Assembly (NCBI GenBank): GCA_022821275.1
Contig: JAJEDY010000092.1
Coordinates: 1 to 51,012, forward strand
Direction: 5' to 3'
From: Candidatus Latescibacterota bacterium
GTDB taxonomy: Bacteria > Latescibacterota > UBA2968
DNA length: 51,012 nucleotides
Shown: one piece after another, positions 46,194-51,012 of the stretch
Position numbering within the stretch: the stretch's first letter is position 1
Layout of the letters: each line of letters begins with the position of its first letter
Made by a program: the position numbers and the translations under genes
The notes under the pieces: model-generated
The model's database searches: none
The model's input: only the letters and a program-made list of their open reading frames with translations
Told to the model about the DNA's origin: nothing

Positions 46194-47525
46194 TTAGCTT
46201 ATAGCCCGCAACGCAGTCACAAAAGCACCTGCTATTCGGTCAGCCTGTTCTTCTGTTAAAATCAGTGGTGACGCCAGTGTAAAAACAGGCTCCGACCCGA
46301 CCATAACATGGCTCATCTTCCCGGTAATCACACCCGCGTCTCGAAGCGCGCCGCCAAACTTTTTCGTCCTCTCACCATCCAGTTCCGTCCCATCTTCATT
46401 TTGAAGCTCAACCGCGAGCATAAGCCCCAGGCCTCTAACTTCTTTGACGAGAGGCGATGACAGGTCTTTGAGTCGTGCCAACAAGTAAGCCCCCACAGCC
46501 TCCGAATTTTCCCACAGCCGTTCCCGGGTCAAAATCTCGATATTTGCCAGCGCAGCAGCACAACATGCGGGATGCCCGCCATACGTGGAAACCTGAGCAA
46601 ATTCCTTTCCCTCATCCGCCCCTCCCAAAAATGCCGACCATACCTTTTCGGTCACAGCGCATGCCCCCAGCGGCAGGTACCCGCTCGACACGCCCTTGGC
46701 AATCGTCATCACATCGGGCACAACATCCCAGTGTTCGGCAGCAAACAATTTCCCGGTCCGCCCAAACCCAGTAATCACCTCATCAAACATCAGCAAACAA
46801 CCATAGTGGTCGCACACCTCGCGCAGAGCGGGAAAATAATCGTCGGGCGGGACATGCACGCCACCGCCGCCAACAACGGGTTCCGCAAGAACAGCCGCGA
46901 CCGTATCGGGCCCCTCGCGTTCGATAACCCGCGCGATATCATCCGCTCCGTGGGCATCGGCAGTGGGCAACTCAACGTGAATAAATCCCGGTGCCAGAGG
47001 TTCAAACGGCGCTCGCCGCCTCACCTGCCCGGTCGCAGACATCGCCCCCATCGTAAAGCCGTGATAGCCCTTATACCGACAGATAATTTTAAAGCGACTT
47101 TCACCCGAATGCGTCGCCCTGCCGTATTGTCGCGCAACTTTAATCGCGGTTTCATTTGCCTCTGAACCGCTATTGACAAAATAGAAATGGTTGAGATCGC
47201 CCGGTGACAATTCCGCCAACCGTGCAGCGAGTCGCGCCGCGGGCACATTGATCTGCGTCATGGGATAAAACGGAAGTGTCTTCATCTGTTCGTAAACAGC
47301 TTCGACAATCTCATCCCGGCCATACCCCACATTGACATTCCATATCCCGCCATACGCATCGAGATACGTTTTCCCGTCCGAATCCGTGATTTCACACCCA
47401 TCTGCCGATACAATAACGAGTAAATCGTCTTCGCTCCTGCCCTCATATTGCATCAAAGGATGCCATACGTGATTCAAATCCTGCTTGCGAACATCGCGCA
47501 AATCAATAGAAGCAGCACTACTCAT
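46194..47525 (-). CDS. Class III aminotransferase (omega-amino acid:pyruvate type), PLP-dependent
   Basis: A 443-residue fold-type I aminotransferase. The PLP phosphate motif is NSGSEANE (118-125), the cofactor-ring Asp is in MFDEVITGFGRTGK (D248) and the Schiff-base Lys is K277 in TIAKGVSSGYLPLGA. HVWHPLMQY and the YGGIWNVNVGYG segment fit omega-aminotransferases that act on beta-alanine, gamma-aminobutyrate, taurine-like amines or diamino acids. The frame opens at 47570, but ATG 47525 has GGAG 8 bases upstream and gives the usual N-terminus. It stands 57 bp upstream of the GC-rich symporter on the same strand. Confidence 0.9.
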   Translation of the reverse strand: MSSAASIDLRDVRKQDLNHVWHPLMQYEGRSEDDLLVIVSADGCEITDSDGKTYLDAYGGIWNVNVGYGRDEIVEAVYEQMKTLPFYPMTQINVPAARLAARLAELSPGDLNHFYFVNSGSEANETAIKVARQYGRATHSGESRFKIICRYKGYHGFTMGAMSATGQVRRRAPFEPLAPGFIHVELPTADAHGADDIARVIEREGPDTVAAVLAEPVVGGGGVHVPPDDYFPALREVCDHYGCLLMFDEVITGFGRTGKLFAAEHWDVVPDVMTIAKGVSSGYLPLGACAVTEKVWSAFLGGADEGKEFAQVSTYGGHPACCAAALANIEILTRERLWENSEAVGAYLLARLKDLSSPLVKEVRGLGLMLAVELQNEDGTELDGERTKKFGGALRDAGVITGKMSHVMVGSEPVFTLASPLILTEEQADRIAGAFVTALRAIS

Positions 47526-47639
47526 TAGAGGTCTCCAATTTGAAAGGACATCTGGTCTTGTTTTTTTCAAAATTCTTTCTATACTTCATGTCGCCGTGTA
47601 GATCAGGAAGTTAATAGACAATTTGAAGTTGTAAAAGAA

Positions 47640-47673
47640 AAATCACCCGCGCCCATTTTGAGCGGGATGATTT
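47640..47673. terminator. Hairpin between accessory genes and aminotransferase
   Basis: AAATCACCCGC (47640-47650) pairs with GCGGGATGATTT (47662-47673) with one bulged base. Read on the minus strand it is followed by TTCTTTT, so it could terminate leftward transcription from the nuclease gene; on the plus strand it sits just before the ribosome-binding site of the small gene at 47687. Confidence 0.5.
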
Positions 47674-47686
47674 AAGGAGAACAACC

Positions 47687-47878
47687 ATGTCTGCCCCATC
47701 CCTTCTTTCTGAATTAGAAGAAAATATCAGTCGGTTGTCCCTGGACTATCAATTGCTCCTTATTGAGCGCGTGAGCCACCGAATACGAGAAAATATCTCT
47801 GACAAAACAGATGATGATGCACAGTTAAGCAAAATGGCCGCTGATCCCGAAATCCAAAGGGAACTTCAAAAAAATTAA
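47687..47878 (+). CDS. Small antitoxin-like protein, possibly frameshifted at its end
   Basis: A 63-residue protein with AAGGAG at good spacing. Two helices (LSELEENISRLSLDYQLLLIERVSHRIREN) are followed by an acidic linker and MAADPEIQRELQKN. The DPEIQREL ending is common in small antitoxins of type II toxin-antitoxin pairs, where it normally continues with more residues. Here it stops right after a run of seven A; a one-base shorter run would extend it as KIKELYKK. No toxin gene follows on the same strand: the next gene is convergent and ends 4 bp away. It may be an orphan or a decayed antitoxin. Confidence 0.55.
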   Translation: MSAPSLLSELEENISRLSLDYQLLLIERVSHRIRENISDKTDDDAQLSKMAADPEIQRELQKN

Positions 47879-47882
47879 GGAA

Positions 47883-48386
47883 TTATATAAAAAGCCTGTC
47901 AAATATCTCATATATAAATCTCATTTCCCTACATCTGCGTAAAATCTCCCAATTATTTTTCGTTTGTGGAATTTTTCTAATAGTTATGCTTTGTTGACCG
48001 AGTTTTTCAATAAATAAGGTCGGTACAAAATAGAAATTGATTTCCCGATCTCCGTTAGATGCAAGACTTTCTACCCCGACAATAATATCACAGGTTTCGG
48101 TGTTGTGGACATAGGTTTTCACGCCAGATTTGTACGTTCTATCTACACCACCGCGTCCTCCACTTGTAAAGGATATTGACTTTGACGGAGATACTGTTTT
48201 TACCTGAATCCGAATTACATCACGAGTTGCAATTTCTACCACAATATCATAAGTAGAATGTGGCAGGTCGACGCGAGAAGCGTTATACCCACGTTCAAGT
48301 AGTGCTGCTAACAACCGACTCTCGTTAGCAAATCCCTTTACTGAATCCAGCTTGCCTTTTTCAGCTCTGTCGTTTGTATCGCTCAT
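47883..48386 (-). CDS. PD-(D/E)XK nuclease-like protein (group I intron endonuclease type)
   Basis: A 167-residue protein. ESRLLAALLERGYNASRV supplies the first-helix Glu, and YDIVVEIATRDVIRIQVKT holds the Asp and the QxK-type core of the PD-(D/E)XK fold, as in group I intron homing endonucleases and the related PDDEXK_5 family. SGGRGGVDRTYKSGVKTYV and CDIIVGVES match the remaining strands of that family. A role in DNA cleavage is likely but the host element (intron, restriction or mobile DNA) is not visible. GGAG precedes the ATG. The region is AT-richer than the core genes. Confidence 0.7.
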   Translation of the reverse strand: MSDTNDRAEKGKLDSVKGFANESRLLAALLERGYNASRVDLPHSTYDIVVEIATRDVIRIQVKTVSPSKSISFTSGGRGGVDRTYKSGVKTYVHNTETCDIIVGVESLASNGDREINFYFVPTLFIEKLGQQSITIRKIPQTKNNWEILRRCREMRFIYEIFDRLFI

Positions 48387-48560
48387 TTCCGAAGCTCCAG
48401 AATATAATCGTCATTTATCTTGAGTTCTCCATTGAGGAATTTCATACAGTCAATGACGAGGGGATGAAACTGTAACCACGTAACCTCAGCCATATTTTTT
48501 TGTTTTAATCGCCAGTTTATGCACTATTGACTCTAAGCGTGTGTCCTGTTTCTTTCAAAG

Positions 48561-48587
48561 AAAAAAGACCAAATACTGCGATTTGGT
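48561..48587 (-). terminator. Rho-independent terminator on the minus strand
   Basis: ACCAAAT (48568-48574) and ATTTGGT (48581-48587) form a perfect 7-bp stem with a 6-base loop; on the minus strand it is followed by CTTTTTTC. It lies 6 bp after the stop of the Cys-rich gene at 48594-49340. Confidence 0.75.
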
Positions 48588-48593
48588 TACGGC

Positions 48594-49340
48594 TTAACCC
48601 AATCGTCGATATGCTTCTTCTGCCCATGTATCAAAACAGGGTACACTTCTACTATTATAAAGACCACTCTGTTGGTTGGGGTGATAGGGAGCGAACCACA
48701 GCACTTCTTTCCCATTCATTTGGATGAGATGATAATTACAGTGGTCACAGGCTGGATCAATCTCAATAGGCGTAGTAGATTGAGAAAATCCATACTCGAT
48801 AGCCCACTTTGCGTAAGCACCCTGAGTAATCATAATATCGGGATCAAGGATTTGTATTTCTCCAGGGATATATCCACGACAATTTTCAAACAACCGGGCA
48901 GCTGATTGACGGCGTTGATTATAGTCCTCACAACATTTGGCACTGTTGGTATGTGCAAAATAGGGACATATATCCTTAAACCGTAAATTTGGGTCAAATT
49001 TTTTTAAAAAAATCCAAGCCAAATGGTGTGTGTGATACCAATGTCCGTTTCTTGGCAAACTTTCGGGGTTACAGTCGTTTTCTTCATAATGTCTTGTTGC
49101 TTCTATAGTGCGGGTTTGAGGATTTGGATCTCCACCACCTGGGTCAGAAGAAAAAAATAATATACGGGGTAGTGTGCTTTTCTTTTTGTCATACTTTTTC
49201 TCATACTCTGACCCCACATAGGCTTCTTTGGCCTCGACAAAATTATGGCAAAAAAGACGGCAAGAATTGGCGAAATGGCAACGAAAACCAAAAGCAGAAA
49301 TGCCATTGGCGTAATAGTAAGTCTTCAGTTCCTGAATCAT
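48594..49340 (-). CDS. Cys-rich protein with weak uracil-DNA glycosylase resemblance
   Basis: A 248-residue protein that I cannot place firmly. C21, C27 and C31 occur near the N-terminus and further pairs later (AKCCEDY, DPACDHCNYH), as if a metal or Fe-S cluster is bound. ILFFSSDPGGGDPNPQ in the first strand and LWFAPYHPNQQSGLYNSRSV near the end recall the first and last motifs of the uracil-DNA-glycosylase superfamily, and a His-rich helix (NGHWYHTHHLAW) lies between. AAGGAGAAC precedes the ATG. The evidence for the family is suggestive only. Confidence 0.6.
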   Translation of the reverse strand: MIQELKTYYYANGISAFGFRCHFANSCRLFCHNFVEAKEAYVGSEYEKKYDKKKSTLPRILFFSSDPGGGDPNPQTRTIEATRHYEENDCNPESLPRNGHWYHTHHLAWIFLKKFDPNLRFKDICPYFAHTNSAKCCEDYNQRRQSAARLFENCRGYIPGEIQILDPDIMITQGAYAKWAIEYGFSQSTTPIEIDPACDHCNYHLIQMNGKEVLWFAPYHPNQQSGLYNSRSVPCFDTWAEEAYRRLG

Positions 49341-49379
49341 TTGTTCTCCTTCCCATAGGATCGACCTTTTTCTTGAGGA

Positions 49380-49394
49380 TTATGTAGAATAGTG
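49380..49394. repeat. 15-bp direct repeat, left copy
   Basis: TTATGTAGAATAGTG occurs identically here and at 49833-49847. The two copies flank the 115-residue gene at 49423-49770. Confidence 0.6.
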
Positions 49395-49422
49395 ACCACA
49401 CTGGATATGGAGGCAGAAATAG

Positions 49423-49770
49423 TTAGTCAGAACCTGAAAGAGCAACAGCAGAAGCGACCGCATCTAATACCTTCTGTGCGTATTCCATTGCTCTTTCCCG
49501 AGGAACAAGAACCGGACCAGGACCAGCCGACCCTGGAGGAGCAAACTGTTTGGACACGACGAATTCGCCGTATCCAACAGCGCCATCCCGAAGCATTTGA
49601 CCAATCTCGCGTGCCTGCTCAATAGTCAATACGTGAACCTGAGTATGATTCTTGAATGCAGGCAATTCAAGCGTAGTCAGCTCAAAACGAATTTTTACTT
49701 CTGGTTCTGTCTCGATTTGTGCAGAGATGTCATCAAGCTGATACACTATTTGAGATTCACTGTTAGACAT
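49423..49770 (-). CDS. Hypothetical protein, 115 residues
   Basis: Not recognised. The start at 49770 (MSNSESQIVYQLDD) is chosen because AGGAG stands just upstream; a longer frame to 49851 has no such site and would run over the direct repeat. The N-terminal half has beta-strand character (VKIRFELTTLELPAF, VHVLTIEQA), then QFAPPGSAGPGPVLVP forms a Pro/Gly-rich linker, and the last 30 residues are a helix with many Ala. It is flanked by 15-bp direct repeats. No partner gene is evident. Confidence 0.55.
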   Translation of the reverse strand: MSNSESQIVYQLDDISAQIETEPEVKIRFELTTLELPAFKNHTQVHVLTIEQAREIGQMLRDGAVGYGEFVVSKQFAPPGSAGPGPVLVPRERAMEYAQKVLDAVASAVALSGSD

Positions 49771-49832
49771 TGTGTAATCTCCTTTTTTTGGGTTTGTGTG
49801 GCTAAAGGGTGCCTCAATCATATAAAAGGGGG

Positions 49833-49847
49833 TTATGTAGAATAGTG
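49833..49847. repeat. 15-bp direct repeat, right copy
   Basis: Identical to 49380-49394 (TTATGTAGAATAGTG), 453 bp away. Confidence 0.6.
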
Positions 49848-49970
49848 CCAAAAAGCATTATGATCTCCCCAGTCTGTTCAGTTATGGTACGCTAACCCTT
49901 ACATTTCCTAAAAAACGGCTGTTTGCTTGGCCTGAATTTAGGTTCTGTAAACAAACCCTATGTTTAGTAG

Positions 49971-50102
49971 CATGAGACAGATACGGAATTCGGCATCAGC
50001 ATCGCTTTAGTGGATAGTGTAGAAGACCTCAATAAATGGCTTAATAATCCCATAGTGAACGCTCAAGAATTGATAGCGTCCTTATATTTCTGTAAAATGT
50101 AA
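49971..50102 (+). pseudogene. Decayed or truncated reading frame next to the IS element
   Basis: After in-frame TAG TAG the frame is open for 43 codons with protein-like sequence (TEFGISIALVDSVEDLNKW then LNNPIVNAQELIASLYF) and stops at 50100-50102, but has no start codon at its beginning. It is probably a fragment of a gene cut by the adjacent insertion sequence or otherwise decayed. The parent family is not recognised. The 120 bp before it (49852-49970) hold nothing I can identify. Confidence 0.4.
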
Positions 50103-50105
50103 AAA

Positions 50106-50180
50106 GTCACCGTAGCTCCGAGAAAAATGTTAAAATAGGGGTGACACGTATTCTAACCCCAACTTGGAGGCTACGATGAC
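50106..50180 (+). promoter_or_regulatory. Hairpin burying the ribosome-binding site and start codon of the transposase
   Basis: GTCACCGTAGCTCC (50106-50119) pairs with GGAGGCTACGATGAC (50166-50180) with one mismatch and one bulged G. The right arm contains the Shine-Dalgarno GGAGG (50166-50170) and the ATG (50176-50178). A smaller stem, GGGGT/ACCCC (50138-50142 with 50156-50160), is nested in the loop. In transcripts entering from outside, translation would be blocked. Confidence 0.6.
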
Positions 50181-51012
50181 TTACCCCAAAGATATTAAAA
50201 TTGCCGCGCCAGAGCAATTTGCACTTTTAAATGACCCTGATTTTCTCAATCAGGCTGTGACCCGCTTCCTCCAGCAGTTCCTCGAAGCGGAGATCACATC
50301 GTTTTTACAAGCAGACCCTTATGAGCGAACGGGCGATCGGACAGGCTACCGTAACGGATATAAACCTCGTATCGTCAAAACGCGCGTAGGCCGTATCGAA
50401 TTGAGCGTGCCTCAAGATCGGGAAGGGCGATTTCGCAGTGAGTTATTCTCACGCTTTCAGCGCCGTGAAAAAGCGCTCATACTTGCGCTTCAAGAAGCAT
50501 ACTTACAAGGGGTCTCCACACGCAAAGTCACAAAGATCACAGAAGCCTTGTGTGTGACCTCCTTTTCAATGTCTCAGGTCTCACAGCTTTGTCAAGACCT
50601 GGATGAGGACATAAACGCATGGCGCGAGCGATCTCTTGACCAGGCATACCCTTATCTTCTTATTGATGCGACCTATCTCCACATCCGTTCTGGGGGCCAG
50701 GTCGCGTGTGAGGGTGTCTTAATCGTTTCTGGGATCGCAGAGAGTGGACATCGAGACATCCTATCCATAGATGTGGCGCACACTGAAACAGAAGCCACGT
50801 ATGCTGATCTGTTTAAAGACCTTAAAAAGCGTGGGTTAAAGGGCGTACAACTCGTCATATCAGACCACCACGAAGGCTTACAAAACGCGATCAAACGACA
50901 CTTTCAAGGCGCCGCTTGGCAGCATTGTCAAACCCATTTTCACCGAAACATCAAAGGCATCACACCGCCTAAGCACCAACGGGAGGTTGCCGAGGCACTC
51001 AAAGACGTTTTC
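50176..51012 (+). CDS. IS256-family (mutator-type) DDE transposase, 3' partial
   Basis: The frame runs from ATG 50176, preceded by GGAGG, to the window end (279 codons) and is cut there. It has the IS256 layout: an N-terminal helical DNA-binding part with ERTGDRTGYRNGYKPR, then GRIELSVPQDREGRF, SRFQRREKALILALQEAYLQGVSTRKV, and the catalytic domain with the first Asp in LLIDATYLHIR and the second in LVISDHHEGLQNAIKR; the Cys/His segment WQHCQTHFHRN follows. The catalytic Glu would lie beyond the edge. There is no frameshift, so the copy may be active. Confidence 0.93.
   Translation, partial: MTYPKDIKIAAPEQFALLNDPDFLNQAVTRFLQQFLEAEITSFLQADPYERTGDRTGYRNGYKPRIVKTRVGRIELSVPQDREGRFRSELFSRFQRREKALILALQEAYLQGVSTRKVTKITEALCVTSFSMSQVSQLCQDLDEDINAWRERSLDQAYPYLLIDATYLHIRSGGQVACEGVLIVSGIAESGHRDILSIDVAHTETEATYADLFKDLKKRGLKGVQLVISDHHEGLQNAIKRHFQGAAWQHCQTHFHRNIKGITPPKHQREVAEALKDVF

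Larger units (their letters stand above)
50106..51012 (+). mobile_element. IS256-family insertion sequence (right end outside window)
   Basis: The transposase gene and its structured 5' leader define an IS256-type element. The exact left terminal inverted repeat cannot be set because the right end is missing; the true boundary could be a few tens of bases to the left of 50106. A decayed reading frame ends at 50102, consistent with the element having inserted there. Confidence 0.65.

Noticed and set aside
49392-49625. 77-codon plus-strand frame
   Set aside because: Antisense to the 115-residue gene, which has the better ribosome-binding site; the plus frame is low complexity (Gln/Glu/Pro).

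Overview
The window looks like a chromosomal contig from an uncultured, metabolically versatile Gram-negative bacterium of moderate GC. The gene content is dominated by families heavily expanded in Poribacteria, Latescibacteria and some Planctomycetes: arylsulfatases, mandelate-racemase-type enolases, phytanoyl-CoA-dioxygenase-like enzymes, Gfo/Idh/MocA and aldo/keto reductases, RraA, and xylose-isomerase-like TIM barrels. That taxonomic reading is inference; no rRNA or tRNA gene is visible.

Layout. 1-8423 is a catabolic stretch: a gluconolactonase-like gene cut by the left edge, a DUF3311-type small membrane protein overlapping a sodium:solute symporter, an enolase-superfamily gene on the minus strand, then a plus-strand run of a cupin/JmjC-like oxygenase, a metallophosphatase, an isochorismatase-like hydrolase, a sulfatase and a TauE/SafE anion exporter. 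8709-13102 is a two-gene accessory island: a 1164-residue protein with a SIR2-like N-terminus and a P-loop ATPase, overlapping by 4 bp a 300-residue protein with an Rx4H HEPN-type motif. It is the best candidate here for an undescribed defence system. 13154-23728 returns to catabolism: two oxidoreductases on plus, then a long minus-strand series starting from a clear promoter at 23780-23808 (enolase, beta-lactamase-like hydrolase, M20 amidohydrolase with an in-frame TGA at its metal-ligand Cys codon, MDR dehydrogenase, a gutted alpha/beta hydrolase, RraA, sulfatase, aldo/keto reductase, small basic protein).

23729-39510 is the housekeeping core: smc (TTG start, strong promoters), a lipoprotein of the endonuclease/exonuclease/phosphatase fold, moaA, a siroheme nitrite/sulfite reductase with an unusual C-terminal extension plus a small partner gene, a 7Fe ferredoxin with a palindrome in its promoter, and gltBD. 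Ferredoxin, the siroheme reductase and glutamate synthase together point to reductive nitrogen and/or sulfur assimilation. 39528-47525 is catabolic again: a GH113-like secreted glycosidase, a ceramidase-like hydrolase, a PhyH-like dioxygenase, a TIM-barrel isomerase, a Nudix hydrolase, a GC-rich symporter with a 59-residue partner, and a class III aminotransferase.

47640-51012 is an AT-richer accessory tail: an antitoxin-like small gene, a PD-(D/E)XK nuclease-like protein, a Cys-rich protein with faint uracil-DNA-glycosylase resemblance, an unrecognised 115-residue gene between 15-bp direct repeats, a decayed reading frame, and an IS256-family transposase running off the right edge, whose ribosome-binding site and start codon are buried in a predicted hairpin. 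The other findings concern promoters with palindromes, duplicated hairpins, and enzymes lacking expected catalytic residues.
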